In this document: one piece after another, positions 28,084-36,682 of the stretch
Layout: each line of letters starts with the position of its first letter
Position numbering within the stretch: position 1 is the first letter of the stretch
Assembly: GCF_900148515.1 (NCBI RefSeq)
Contig: NZ_FRXN01000003.1
Coordinates: 352,757-416,756 of the forward strand
Reading direction: 5' to 3'
Source of the DNA: Algoriphagus zhangzhouensis
GTDB lineage: Bacteria > Bacteroidota > Bacteroidia > Cytophagales > Cyclobacteriaceae
Length of the DNA: 64,000 nucleotides
Notes under the pieces: model-generated
The model's database searches: none
The model's input: the letters and a program-made list of their open reading frames with translations, nothing else
Told to the model about the DNA's origin: nothing
Translations under genes and position numbers: made by a program

Positions 28084-28578
28084 ATGAGAACCTGGTTTTT
28101 GTGCAAAGTCAAGTACGCCAAAGAAAATGAACAAGGCCTACTTAAAAATATATCAGAACAATACTTAGTAGACGCTGTTTCGTTTACGGAAGCTGAGGCG
28201 ATCCTATATGATCGTCTGGGATCTCAGATTAGAGGGGATTTTCAAGTGACTGGTATCAGCAAAAGTAACATTGTGGATGTGTTCTTTTATGAAGATGCTG
28301 ACCTTTGGCATAAATGTAAAATCACCTATCTGGTGGCCGATGGCGAGTCTGGTAAGGAGAAGAAGGTCACACAATACATGATTGTTACTGCCGAAGATGT
28401 GAAGCAGGCATTTGAAAGAATTCAGGAAAGTCTGAGCAATATGCTTGTCAGCTTTAGGGTTCCAGATATCAATGAAAGTCCGATTGTCGAGGTATTCCCA
28501 TACGAAAGAGATGAAGTGGCTGAGCAATTGCCTCCTGGTAACTTCAGACCAGTTTCGGAAGTAAATGAAGATGAATAA
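28084..28578 (+). CDS. DUF4494 family protein
   Basis: A 164-aa soluble protein beginning MRTWFLCKVKYAKENEQGLL and YLVDAVSFTEAEA, the opening of the Bacteroidota-specific DUF4494 family. The two halves (about 1-75 and 76-150) look related, each with a beta-rich K(V/I)xY start and a long-helix motif (TEAEAILYDRL, EDVKQAFERIQES), suggesting an internal duplication. No catalytic residues are apparent and no function is known. A bidirectional terminator follows at once. It stands divergent to the patatin gene. Confidence 0.85.
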   Translation: MRTWFLCKVKYAKENEQGLLKNISEQYLVDAVSFTEAEAILYDRLGSQIRGDFQVTGISKSNIVDVFFYEDADLWHKCKITYLVADGESGKEKKVTQYMIVTAEDVKQAFERIQESLSNMLVSFRVPDINESPIVEVFPYERDEVAEQLPPGNFRPVSEVNEDE

Positions 28579-28582
28579 AAGA

Positions 28583-28609
28583 AAAGGCCGCTTTAAGCGG
28601 CCTTTTTTA
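28583..28609. terminator. Bidirectional terminator after DUF4494 gene
   Basis: AAAAGGCCGC-TTTA-GCGGCCTTTTTT, flanked by A and T tracts, serves the DUF4494 gene and the converging DUF6515-type gene. Confidence 0.9.
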
Positions 28610-29632
28610 GTTTTCTACTTCTTCAACTTGAACTATCTCGTACATGTCTTTTCCATCTTGTTGGACAGGCATATAGTAGGTATCTCCTATTTTCACATAG
28701 GACTGATCACCAACTTTTACTTCTTCACCACCTTCAGGCAAAGCATCTACGACAGCTCCTGCTGGAGGCGGTACAACTGTATATCCTCCGTCTGATTTCT
28801 CATAAAAAGTACCTCCATAATAGTAATTGTTTACAGTTGGAGTTACTTCAACTTCTTTGGATTCCTTTGGAATCACTTTGACAGTAGCACCCTGAGGAGC
28901 CTCTACTACCACATAGCCATCATCAGTCTCTACATAAAAGACTCCTTCATCGTATTGGTATTGCTGATTATCCACAGCAATGGCAACTGCTGTCACAGCT
29001 AGAGTAGCTGCAAAAAATCCCCATGGATGCCATACTGGACCCCAATAATAAGGTGTATATGGATGATAGTAATAAGGTCTAAACCAAGAGAATCCGAACC
29101 CTCCCCAAACATATGGGGGTCTTGGATAAGGTCTATAGGGAGGTCTATAAGGACGGTAACCATGCACATGGTTATTCCTTATGTTGACATTGATATTTGT
29201 ATTGTTATTGATGTTTACCCTATTCCCTCCATTTCCGCGATTGCCATTAGGGTTTCGATTGATATTCGGATTTCTATTATTATTACCACCTCTATCTCCC
29301 TGAACGTTGTTCACGCGATTATTAGGCTTTTGCTTAGAGGTAACTCTATTGGAACCTCCATTTACCGTAGGTCTTGAACTTGAGTTTTTGGAGAAGCTTT
29401 GATTTCTATTATTTGGAACATTCCGAGTAGTAGGCCTATTGGCAGTAGGTCTAGATGTACTAGGCCTAGATGTAGTAGGACGGGAAGGCATCTGTCTGGT
29501 AGTTGTTGGCCTACTCATAGACCGTCCTCCACCACCACCTCTCATGCGTTGAGCCATCAAAGAATCAGGAGTTGCCAAAAGCGTAATTGCTCCAATCCCG
29601 AGTATCAAAAATTTATAGTTTAAAGTTTTCAT
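28607..29632 (-). CDS. Exported low-complexity protein with DUF6515-like repeats
   Basis: About 341 aa from the ATG at 29632; the 10 residues before it in the open frame are not part of the signal peptide. MKTLNYKFLILGIGAITLLA is a signal sequence. Residues ~30-145 are low complexity: RPT/RPS repeats, then Asn/Arg/Gly-rich runs. A Tyr/Pro-rich segment (YRPYRPPYRPYPRPPY) and a hydrophobic stretch follow. The C-terminal ~130 residues contain repeated GVFYVETDDGYVVVEAP, GTFYEKSDGGYTVVPPP and DTYYMPVQQDGKDMYEIVQV, the DUF6515 pattern. It is probably surface or periplasmic with unknown function, and follows the DUF2092 gene by 11 nt. Confidence 0.72.
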   Translation of the reverse strand: MKTLNYKFLILGIGAITLLATPDSLMAQRMRGGGGGRSMSRPTTTRQMPSRPTTSRPSTSRPTANRPTTRNVPNNRNQSFSKNSSSRPTVNGGSNRVTSKQKPNNRVNNVQGDRGGNNNRNPNINRNPNGNRGNGGNRVNINNNTNINVNIRNNHVHGYRPYRPPYRPYPRPPYVWGGFGFSWFRPYYYHPYTPYYWGPVWHPWGFFAATLAVTAVAIAVDNQQYQYDEGVFYVETDDGYVVVEAPQGATVKVIPKESKEVEVTPTVNNYYYGGTFYEKSDGGYTVVPPPAGAVVDALPEGGEEVKVGDQSYVKIGDTYYMPVQQDGKDMYEIVQVEEVEN

Positions 29633-29643
29633 GTTTCTAATCT

Positions 29644-30381
29644 TTAATCTTTGCTTAACCAAGTGATTTGTTTAGCTCCAGGAGGAGGTAAAAACTCGAA
29701 AATTGAATCTGGATAATCATTATTGATTTCCCAATCAGAAAAATCTGCTTCTACTTGATGGGCATAGGGTTCTCCCAAATAGGTAATCAGAATTTTCTTG
29801 GGTAAGAAATAGGCACCATCGCTAATCCAAAACTGAACAGTCATATGCTCATTGGCTGTTCCAATATGATAAGTTCTATCCCCATCCATCATCACTGTTC
29901 CCAAAAACTCGATATAGTCCATATTTTCACTTAAATCAGTCGTGAAATTGGGGTATAAAAAGTCCGCAAAAGTAAATTCTATATCAAAGTCATGGTAGAG
30001 CCAATCCAGGGTCTCAATTAAATTGTCTGGAGCTTCTGCGGCGGTGAAAATATTATTCAAAAAAGAATAATAAACCACTTGATCACCCTGATATGCAAAC
30101 ATTTCTGCCTTTCGCTCGCCAGTACTTTTAACATAAAACTTATTGGGTCCCTTCAGAACAATTTCACTGGATTCAAATTCTTTGATGAAAAAATTCTCAG
30201 CGTAGGCAACATCTTTTGATAATTGAGTGTGAAACCCAAGAGATTTTACTTCTCCAACTAGGGTTCCCATCTTATCTAAGATCATCAATGCAGTACTATC
30301 CTGAAATTTTTCCTGCGAAAAAGCACTTATAGAAATTAACAGGAGCAAACTTGATAAATAAAAATTCTTCCTCATTTTCAA
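29644..30381 (-). CDS. DUF2092 family exported protein
   Basis: A 245-aa protein with signal peptide (MRKNFYLSSLLLLISISAFS) and a periplasmic LolA-like beta fold. Fragments such as FYVKSTGERKAEMFAYQGDQ, YHIGTANEHMTVQFWISDG and LPKKILITYLGEPYAHQ are typical of DUF2092, proteins often found next to low-complexity DUF6515-type partners in Bacteroidota and Gammaproteobacteria. Its function is unknown; a role in lipid or lipoprotein handling would be a guess from fold. The start could also be the ATG six bases further in. Confidence 0.78.
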   Translation of the reverse strand: MKMRKNFYLSSLLLLISISAFSQEKFQDSTALMILDKMGTLVGEVKSLGFHTQLSKDVAYAENFFIKEFESSEIVLKGPNKFYVKSTGERKAEMFAYQGDQVVYYSFLNNIFTAAEAPDNLIETLDWLYHDFDIEFTFADFLYPNFTTDLSENMDYIEFLGTVMMDGDRTYHIGTANEHMTVQFWISDGAYFLPKKILITYLGEPYAHQVEADFSDWEINNDYPDSIFEFLPPPGAKQITWLSKD

Positions 30382-30422
30382 TATGTTTAGGCTATTAATT
30401 TAACCAATGATTCTTGAAAATC

Positions 30423-31043
30423 TTAAAGCAAAAACTTATCCCTTGTATCAATTTGGTTAATCACTACAAACTGGATCAATTCATCAAGAGAAATCCCAGC
30501 CCTATTTGCAGCATCAGAAATATCTTCACGGCTTACCTGCGCGGCAAATGATTTATCCTTCAGCCGCTTCTTCACCCCTTTGACATTCATACCCACATAC
30601 CCTTCTGGTCTCATTAGAGAATAGGCATGTATCAATCCACTCAATTCATCAAAAGCATATAACATTTTGTCCATATCAGACTTTGGTTCCACTCCAAAGT
30701 ATTTAGGACCATGTGATGCAATTGCACGAATAATTTCTGGGTCAACCCCTCTTGACTCCAGCTCTTCTATGATTAGCCTACAATGACTTTCTGGCCACTT
30801 TTCCCAGTCGGCATCATGAAGCAAACCAGCCAAATACCATCTATATTGATCAGATTCTGACAAACCCTTTGTCTCGGCAAATGCAGCCATCAAGTGAGCC
30901 ACCTGCTTCATATGAGCAATTAATTTTTCATTTTTCACCCAATCATTCAATAATTCAAACGCCTCGTCTTCAGGGATTACTTTTCCGTAATCTTCATCTT
31001 TCCCAAATCGATCCCGATTTAATTTCATTGACTCAAAATTCAT
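30423..31043 (-). CDS. HD domain protein (predicted metal-dependent phosphohydrolase)
   Basis: A 206-aa single-domain HD protein. The HD signature is in YLAGLLHDADWEKWPESH, with an upstream His in AHMKQVAHLMAAFAE and later ASHGPKYFG. These residues would bind the metal ions of a phosphohydrolase. The family sits near HDIG/PHPT-type predicted hydrolases in cytoplasm. The substrate cannot be told. The start may be the second Met (five residues in). It lies 41 nt upstream of the DUF2092 gene on the same strand and may share its transcript. Confidence 0.85.
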   Translation of the reverse strand: MNFESMKLNRDRFGKDEDYGKVIPEDEAFELLNDWVKNEKLIAHMKQVAHLMAAFAETKGLSESDQYRWYLAGLLHDADWEKWPESHCRLIIEELESRGVDPEIIRAIASHGPKYFGVEPKSDMDKMLYAFDELSGLIHAYSLMRPEGYVGMNVKGVKKRLKDKSFAAQVSREDISDAANRAGISLDELIQFVVINQIDTRDKFLL

Positions 31044-31113
31044 TTTAAATATAATTTTATGTATTTTGTATAATATTTTATGTAATTAATAATTACTTAG
31101 TTATTTTTACCCC

Positions 31114-32184
31114 ATGAATAACGCGAAGTCATTGGAGATTTTGGGAGAACTAGCCATTAGTTCAGAATACTTTATGCAGGTAACCTTGGATGCGAAAGGA
31201 AATGTATTGAATTCTGACTCTGGGATAGGACCGACACCTTCTCTATTTGACCAAAGTAAGCCTCCTATTACCTTTTCAGACTGCTTCATATCTTCCGACT
31301 GGATAAAATATGAAAATAACAGATTAAAAGCCTGGAAAAGCCACCATCAATCTTTCATGGTGGATCTACAGAAAATAAATTATCCTTCCGGAAATCTTTT
31401 AAAAACGAAATGGGAGTTCTTTTTTCTCCCTGATCAATTAGGAACCTGCATTGGAATAGGCCATCCTTTGGAGCCTATTCAGCCTTATAATCTCCAATTA
31501 GGAGAATTCATGGATAAAGAATCTTCCTCCAACGAAATATTAGACACATTATTGGAAGATCGTCTATTAGGGTTTTGGGAACTGCATCCGTTTGAAAAAA
31601 CCAATTCTATCAGCTCCGGAATAGCCTTGACTCTAGGATATTCTAAAAAGGATTTAGAATCTTTAGGAAAAATTTCATGGGAAAAGCATATTCACCCCGA
31701 TGATTTCAAAACCTTGACTAAAGAATTGGATTACCATTTCAAAACTGCCGGTGGAGTCCCATTCAAAAAAGAATTGCGATTGATTTCGAAAAGAAACCAA
31801 ACTATTTGGGTAATGGCTTATGGTAAAGCAATCCAATGGGCCAGCGACGGACTTCCCAATAAGGTGCAAGGAATAATCATCGATATTACCGAAAGAAAAA
31901 AACAAGAGCTCTGGATTCAAGAACACCATCATTTTTTAAGAGAATTAGCCTATCAACAATCGCATACATTGAGGGCGAGAGTCGCTAACATTCTGGGCCT
32001 GATCGATATTCTAGGAATTGAAGCTCAAAGCTTAGAAGTAAAAAGGATCGTAGAAATCATCAAAAATGAAACAATTCAGCTAGATCAGGCATTGAAAAAA
32101 AGCATCAAAGAATCTGTTCAGCAAAACAAGAGTCTTGAAAAGGACGCAAGTTCTACTTCTCTAGATAGGCCTACAAATCCCTGA
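31114..32184 (+). CDS. PAS-domain protein with histidine-kinase-type dimerisation helix but no ATPase domain
   Basis: A 356-aa cytoplasmic protein. Residues ~1-125 form a divergent sensor-like region. Residues ~140-265 are a PAS domain with its C-terminal PAC motif (KKELRLISKRNQTIWV and IIIDITERKKQ). The following helix, AYQQSHTLRARVANILGLID, is the phosphoacceptor helix of a common Bacteroidota kinase type (H284). The protein then ends without any N, G1 or G2 box of an HATPase domain. It is therefore either a truncated kinase or a phosphorelay intermediate. It stands alone between the HD gene and the SDR gene. Confidence 0.78.
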   Translation: MNNAKSLEILGELAISSEYFMQVTLDAKGNVLNSDSGIGPTPSLFDQSKPPITFSDCFISSDWIKYENNRLKAWKSHHQSFMVDLQKINYPSGNLLKTKWEFFFLPDQLGTCIGIGHPLEPIQPYNLQLGEFMDKESSSNEILDTLLEDRLLGFWELHPFEKTNSISSGIALTLGYSKKDLESLGKISWEKHIHPDDFKTLTKELDYHFKTAGGVPFKKELRLISKRNQTIWVMAYGKAIQWASDGLPNKVQGIIIDITERKKQELWIQEHHHFLRELAYQQSHTLRARVANILGLIDILGIEAQSLEVKRIVEIIKNETIQLDQALKKSIKESVQQNKSLEKDASSTSLDRPTNP

Positions 32185-32226
32185 TTTTCCATTTTGATTT
32201 CAAATAGCCCCAAATCACCTTGGGGC

Positions 32227-33099
32227 TCATGGCTTTTTTCCGCGACTGGCTTCCATCATGTCCCACATTTCCTGAGGGATTTTATCCAGGTTATTAAATT
32301 CTCCAGCGCCTTTCAACCATTCTCCCCCATCTATTGTCATCACTTCTCCATTGACAAAGGAAGAAAAATCAGAGACTAAATAAGCCGCCAAATTCGCCAG
32401 TTCTTGATGTTCCCCCACTCTTCCAACCGGAACTTTTTTAGCAGGATCAAATTTCTTTACCAATTCACCCGGTAACAACCTGCTCCAGGCACCCTCCGTT
32501 GGAAAAGGCCCAGGAGCTATGGCATTTGACCTAATTCCATATTTTGCCCATTCCACAGCCAAAGACCTAGTCATAGCCAACACTCCAGCCTTGGCTGCAG
32601 CTGATGGGACCACGTATCCTGATCCTGTCCAGGCATAAGTAGTCACAATATTCAAAAAAGTACCTGTTTGCTTTTTAGATATCCAGTCTTTACCTGCTGT
32701 TAGAGTCACTTGAGAAGTTCCTTTCAAAACGATATCCAAAACAGTATTGAAGGCATTGGTTGAAAGTCTTTCGGTAGGACTTATGAAGTTTCCTGCGGCA
32801 TTGTTTAAGACCACATGGATTTCTCCAAACTCAGTAACAGCATCCTCCCACATTTTCTCAACTTGCTCAATTTCACGTACGTCACAGGACAAGGGAAGAA
32901 CTTTTCCTCCTTTCTGCCCCATCATTTCTTTGGCAGTAGCTTCCAACACATCCAACTTCCTTGAAGTAATCACCAAATTCGCTCCAAGCTCCAAAAAGTA
33001 TTCTCCCATTGACTTCCCTAAACCAGTTCCTCCACCAGTGATGAGAATGTTTTTTCCTTTCAAAGCCCCTTCCTTGAGCATGCCTTCTTTTAAAATCAT
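32227..33099 (-). CDS. SDR family oxidoreductase (2,4-dienoyl-CoA reductase-like)
   Basis: About 290 aa from the ATG at 33099. The open frame extends 27 codons further, but those overlap the upstream region of the neighbouring lipoprotein and lack similarity. The NAD(P) motif is LITGGGTGLGKSMGEYFLEL, with NNAAGNF, and late SAAAKAGVLAMTRSLAVEWA, in which Ser replaces the usual catalytic Tyr as in the DECR-type branch. The end VNGEVMTIDGGEW is standard. This pattern fits mitochondrial-type 2,4-dienoyl-CoA reductases for unsaturated fatty-acid oxidation, but assignment is by motif only. Confidence 0.83.
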   Translation of the reverse strand: MILKEGMLKEGALKGKNILITGGGTGLGKSMGEYFLELGANLVITSRKLDVLEATAKEMMGQKGGKVLPLSCDVREIEQVEKMWEDAVTEFGEIHVVLNNAAGNFISPTERLSTNAFNTVLDIVLKGTSQVTLTAGKDWISKKQTGTFLNIVTTYAWTGSGYVVPSAAAKAGVLAMTRSLAVEWAKYGIRSNAIAPGPFPTEGAWSRLLPGELVKKFDPAKKVPVGRVGEHQELANLAAYLVSDFSSFVNGEVMTIDGGEWLKGAGEFNNLDKIPQEMWDMMEASRGKKP

Positions 33100-33183
33100 G
33101 GTAAATTTGGATTTATGTTGATCCAAGATAAAGACTCGGCCTGGTAATTGAAAGAGAAACATCCAGTCAAAAGACTTCATTCA

Positions 33184-33990
33184 ATGAGAAAAATTCAAAC
33201 TTCACTTTTTTTCCTTTTCCTAATTTTAGCAGCTTGTAAAGAGGACGCGGATAAAGTAATCCATACCAATCTTCCTCTAGAAGCTACCCAATTGTTGGAA
33301 ACCTCTACTTCTTGGGGCGAGAGCATTTATTTCACGGCTTTGAATTTTCAGAATTATGAGCGCTTGGACACCTTAAATTTGCCAGGCTGTCCAACTATCA
33401 CTATCGAAGAAGGGATTCGATCAGTAGAATTAGATTTTGACAATCCATTGGAATGCAATCTTGAAAACTATGTAGCAAGAACTGGGAAGATCACGATCAA
33501 TTATGGTTTGATTTCACTGGAGTCAACTTCAAGATGGACTGTGGCATTTGAAAACTATTCTTTTGGAAATGTCTCAATAACTGGCTCAAAAACCTTTAAT
33601 CAGTCATCACCAGATAATATCCAGGAGACTTTTGAAAATCTTACTTTTAAATCTTCTGAAAATTTATCTACAACTCTTTCGGGAACCTTCAATCATACAC
33701 TAAACAGAACCGACACGCTATTAAATTCTATCAGTACAAGCGGAGTTGGTATAGGGACAAATCCAGCAGGAAGAACATTTGATTGGGAGATAACAGAACC
33801 AAGAATTACTGATTTAAATTGTCTGAATTCAAGTGAATATCTTCCTCAGGCAGGAAAGGAAAACTGGACAATCAGTCGATCTCCCGGAAGAGAGGTGATG
33901 CACTCTTTGGAATACATTGCTTTGGATTCTTGTAAAGTACAGGTTGATGCTAAACTCTCAGATGGAAGAAATCTTATTCTTAACCCATAA
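33184..33990 (+). CDS. Hypothetical lipoprotein
   Basis: About 268 aa from the ATG at 33184, chosen since MRKIQTSLFFLFLILAACKE is a good lipoprotein signal with lipobox LAAC; the frame opens 36 nt earlier. The mature part is beta-rich and Ser/Thr/Asn-rich, with repeated short strands such as SLESTSRWTVAFENYSFGNV and GKITINYGLISLES. Two or three Cys residues (in GCPTI, LECNL, LNCLNS, DSCKV) may form disulfides. I do not recognise the family. A terminator hairpin follows directly. It may be a surface or periplasmic binding protein, but nothing shows the ligand. Confidence 0.7.
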   Translation: MRKIQTSLFFLFLILAACKEDADKVIHTNLPLEATQLLETSTSWGESIYFTALNFQNYERLDTLNLPGCPTITIEEGIRSVELDFDNPLECNLENYVARTGKITINYGLISLESTSRWTVAFENYSFGNVSITGSKTFNQSSPDNIQETFENLTFKSSENLSTTLSGTFNHTLNRTDTLLNSISTSGVGIGTNPAGRTFDWEITEPRITDLNCLNSSEYLPQAGKENWTISRSPGREVMHSLEYIALDSCKVQVDAKLSDGRNLILNP

Positions 33991-34021
33991 AAAAAGCCTT
34001 GAGGAAATCCTCAAGGCTTTA
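33991..34021. terminator. Bidirectional terminator between lipoprotein and ahcY
   Basis: AAAAAGCCTTGAGGA-AA-TCCTCAAGGCTTT is a near-perfect 12-13 bp stem with A and T flanks. It ends both the plus-strand lipoprotein gene and the minus-strand ahcY. Confidence 0.9.
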
Positions 34022-34040
34022 TATTTTATAACTATAACTA

Positions 34041-35360
34041 TTAGTATCTGTAATATTCTGGTTTGAATGGACCTTCAACAGCTACCCCAATGTAAGTAGC
34101 TTGCTCTTCAGAAAGCGTATCCAATTCAACACCCAATTTAGCCAAATGCAAGGCTGCTACTTTTTCATCTAGGTTCTTTGGAAGAACATAAACGCCTGGC
34201 TGGTATTCACCGTGCTTTTCCCAAAGCTCCAATTGAGCCAAAGTTTGGTTGGTGAATGAGTTAGACATTACGAATGAAGGGTGTCCAGTTGCACAACCCA
34301 AGTTCACCAATCTACCTTCTGCCAAAATGATCAACTCATTTCCATCTACGTTGTACAAGTCAACTTGAGGCTTGATCACGTTTTTGGTATCACCATAGTT
34401 TTTGTTCAACCAAGCCATATCGATTTCATTGTCGAAGTGGCCGATGTTACAAACGATAGTTTTATCTCTCATAGCTTTGAAATGCTCACCTGAGATAATA
34501 TCCTTGTTTCCTGTAGCAGTTACGATGATATCAGCTTCTTTTACTGCATCAACCATCTTTTTCACTGCAAAACCGTCCATTGCAGCCTGAAGTGCACAGA
34601 TTGGATCGATTTCAGTTACAATAACTCTAGCCCCAGCACCTCTCAAGGAAGCAGCAGAACCTTTTCCAACATCACCATATCCAGCCACAACAGCTACTTT
34701 ACCGGCCATCATCACATCAGTAGCACGACGAATCGCATCTACCAAAGACTCTTTACAACCGTATTTGTTATCGAATTTAGACTTAGTCACAGAATCATTC
34801 ACGTTGATTGCAGGCAATGGAAGAGTTCCATTTTTCATTCTTTCATACAATCTGTGAACACCAGTAGTAGTTTCTTCAGACAATCCTCTGATTCCAGCTA
34901 CCAACTCAGGATACTGATCCAAGACCATATTGGTCAAATCACCACCATCATCCAAAATCATGTTCAACGGAGCTCTTTCTTCACCGAAGAAAAGAGTCTG
35001 CTCAATACACCAATCAAATTCTTCAGCAGTCATACCTTTCCAAGCATAAACAGAAATACCAGCAGCAGCAATTGCAGCAGCAGCATGATCCTGAGTAGAG
35101 AAGATATTACAAGAAGACCAAGTCACCTCAGCACCTAGAGCAACCAAAGTTTCGATCAAAACAGCAGTTTGGATTGTCATGTGAAGACATCCTGCGATTT
35201 TGGCTCCCTTCAATGGCTGAGAAGCACCGAATTCTTCTCTCAAAGCCATCAAACCAGGCATTTCTGCTTCTGCCAATTTGATTTCTTTTCTTCCCCAATC
35301 TGCTAGGGAAATATCTTTCACTTTATACTGAATGAATTTTTCAGATTGAATTTCTGACAT
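34041..35360 (-). CDS. ahcY: Adenosylhomocysteinase (S-adenosyl-L-homocysteine hydrolase)
   Basis: About 439 aa from the ATG at 35360 ([20 protein letters not shown]); the frame opens 45 codons earlier but that part overlaps the birA end and is not family sequence. The NAD-binding loop is [20 protein letters not shown]; other signatures are [28 protein letters not shown] and the C-terminal [10 protein letters not shown]. The tetrameric cytoplasmic enzyme splits S-adenosylhomocysteine into adenosine and homocysteine, keeping methylation reactions running. Length and both termini are complete. A good promoter lies 45 nt upstream of its start. Confidence 0.97.
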   Translation of the reverse strand: MSEIQSEKFIQYKVKDISLADWGRKEIKLAEAEMPGLMALREEFGASQPLKGAKIAGCLHMTIQTAVLIETLVALGAEVTWSSCNIFSTQDHAAAAIAAAGISVYAWKGMTAEEFDWCIEQTLFFGEERAPLNMILDDGGDLTNMVLDQYPELVAGIRGLSEETTTGVHRLYERMKNGTLPLPAINVNDSVTKSKFDNKYGCKESLVDAIRRATDVMMAGKVAVVAGYGDVGKGSAASLRGAGARVIVTEIDPICALQAAMDGFAVKKMVDAVKEADIIVTATGNKDIISGEHFKAMRDKTIVCNIGHFDNEIDMAWLNKNYGDTKNVIKPQVDLYNVDGNELIILAEGRLVNLGCATGHPSFVMSNSFTNQTLAQLELWEKHGEYQPGVYVLPKNLDEKVAALHLAKLGVELDTLSEEQATYIGVAVEGPFKPEYYRY

Positions 35361-35404
35361 AGTATTATGATTTATTTGTCTCGAGACTTTTTCAAAAACT
35401 TCCG

Positions 35405-35436
35405 CAAAGGTACCTCTAAATAATGGGATTTTAAAA
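35405..35436 (-). promoter_or_regulatory. Putative Bacteroidota promoter of ahcY
   Basis: On the minus strand the -7 box TACCTTTG (35412-35405) matches TAnnTTTG exactly, and a TTTT at 35436-35433 lies 20 nt upstream, at the -33 position. The -7 box is 44 nt before the ahcY ATG. The same TACCTTTG box occurs before the FKBP gene at 43.5 kb. Confidence 0.5.
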
Positions 35437-36207
35437 TCAACTGTGGTACTTGGGAAACTGAATGGTTTTGAATTCAAAACACTGGATTTCACCATTTTTC
35501 GATTCTATTTCAAGTCTTCCAAAAGAATCCACTCCCACTATTTTACCTATAAATTTTCCAGTTGGAATTTGAAATTCGGCCCATTCATCCATTAAAAACA
35601 AATGAGACAGGTAAGTGTTTTTGATTTGTTTAAATTCCCTCTTTTTCAAGGTCAAATAATGTCTTTCAATACGAGTAATCAAAAGCCGAAATAGCTCTTC
35701 TAGATTCAATTCAGATCCTGTCACTTTTCTCAAAGATGTTGGTCCTTCCATCGGAAAATCTACCTGATTTACATTCAAACCCAGCCCGACTACTGCGTAT
35801 TCCCAACCATTTGAGCCTAAAGAGTTTTCTATCAATATTCCCCCAAGCTTTCCAAAACCTGGAACAATCAAATCGTTGGGCCACTTGAGTTGCAGGATTG
35901 AAGTATATTCAACTAAAACCTCATAAATTGAATTGGAAATGGCCATATTCAGGTAAAATTGTTCTGAAACATCCAAGAAATCAGGCCGAAGGACCAAAGA
36001 AAAAGTCAGGTTTTTACCAGGCTCAACCGACCAGGTATTTCCTCGTTGACCTTTTCCCAAAGTCTGGTTTTCTGTAATGATTATCGTACCTTCCTTGGCG
36101 GTTCTTTCTCTGACTAATTGGAGGGCTTTGTCATTGGTGGAGTGACACTCTGACAGGAAATGAACATCTTTCCCCAAAAAAATGGTGTTGGCAAGAATTT
36201 TATACAT
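35437..36207 (-). CDS. birA: Biotin--[acetyl-CoA-carboxylase] ligase
   Basis: A 256-aa protein of the short BirA class that lacks the N-terminal helix-turn-helix regulator domain. It has the biotinyl-AMP loop GKGQRGNTW, the [20 protein letters not shown] segment and [14 protein letters not shown]. It attaches biotin to the carboxyl-carrier protein of acetyl-CoA carboxylase. It is divergent from rsfS with a 63-nt gap. Its end borders the ahcY leader, which contains the ahcY promoter, so read-through into ahcY is possible. Confidence 0.94.
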   Translation of the reverse strand: MYKILANTIFLGKDVHFLSECHSTNDKALQLVRERTAKEGTIIITENQTLGKGQRGNTWSVEPGKNLTFSLVLRPDFLDVSEQFYLNMAISNSIYEVLVEYTSILQLKWPNDLIVPGFGKLGGILIENSLGSNGWEYAVVGLGLNVNQVDFPMEGPTSLRKVTGSELNLEELFRLLITRIERHYLTLKKREFKQIKNTYLSHLFLMDEWAEFQIPTGKFIGKIVGVDSFGRLEIESKNGEIQCFEFKTIQFPKYHS

Positions 36208-36270
36208 AAGTTTCCGAATTGCCCGCTACCCATTAGATTTAAGCAGGCATTGCAAAATTAACCAATAAAT

Positions 36271-36618
36271 ATGACAGCAGAAGAGCTGAGCAAGATCATC
36301 GTCAAAGGAATGGAAGAGAAAAAAGCTTCCAACATTGTGGTGATGGACCTTAGAAACATTAAAAATACAGTTAGTGACTTTTTTGTTTTATGCTCGGGCG
36401 GTTCCGACACCCAAATTGAAGCCATCTCCGATTCTATTGAAGAACAGGTGATCAAAGCTGGAGAATCCGCCCCATACAGAAGCGAAGGAAAAAGTGGCAA
36501 ACAGTGGATCCTAATGGATTATGTCGATGTGGTTGCCCACATTTTCCTAAAAGATAGAAGAGAGTTTTTCGGATTGGAAGAACTTTGGGGAGATGCAAAA
36601 ATCACCCGAGTTGAATAA
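36271..36618 (+). CDS. rsfS: Ribosome silencing factor RsfS
   Basis: At 115 aa it has the usual length. Conserved family text is VVMDLRNIKNTVSDFFVLCS, GGSDTQIEAISDSIEEQ and WILMDYVDVVAHIFLKDRR followed by FFGLEELWGDA. RsfS binds ribosomal protein uL14 and blocks joining of the subunits, lowering translation in stationary phase or starvation. It is followed 64 nt later by ftsH, and is divergent from birA; this birA/rsfS/ftsH neighbourhood is familiar in Bacteroidota. Confidence 0.95.
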   Translation: MTAEELSKIIVKGMEEKKASNIVVMDLRNIKNTVSDFFVLCSGGSDTQIEAISDSIEEQVIKAGESAPYRSEGKSGKQWILMDYVDVVAHIFLKDRREFFGLEELWGDAKITRVE

Positions 36619-36682
36619 AGTTGTCAAACTTTAATCAAGTCAACCCGTTTTACCTTAAGTTTAGAGAATTACCTACTAATCA

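Noticed and set aside
28565..28795. Plus-strand reading frame covering the DUF6515 gene end
   Set aside because: It runs through the bidirectional terminator and is antisense to a clearly coding gene.
35361..35495. N-terminal extension of ahcY by 45 codons
   Set aside because: It overlaps the birA end and contains the likely ahcY promoter; homologues start at MSEIQ-like sequence.
36253..36260. TAATTTTG on the minus strand as a birA promoter
   Set aside because: The -7 match is perfect, but no -33 box is found and the upstream part would lie in rsfS coding sequence; left unassigned.
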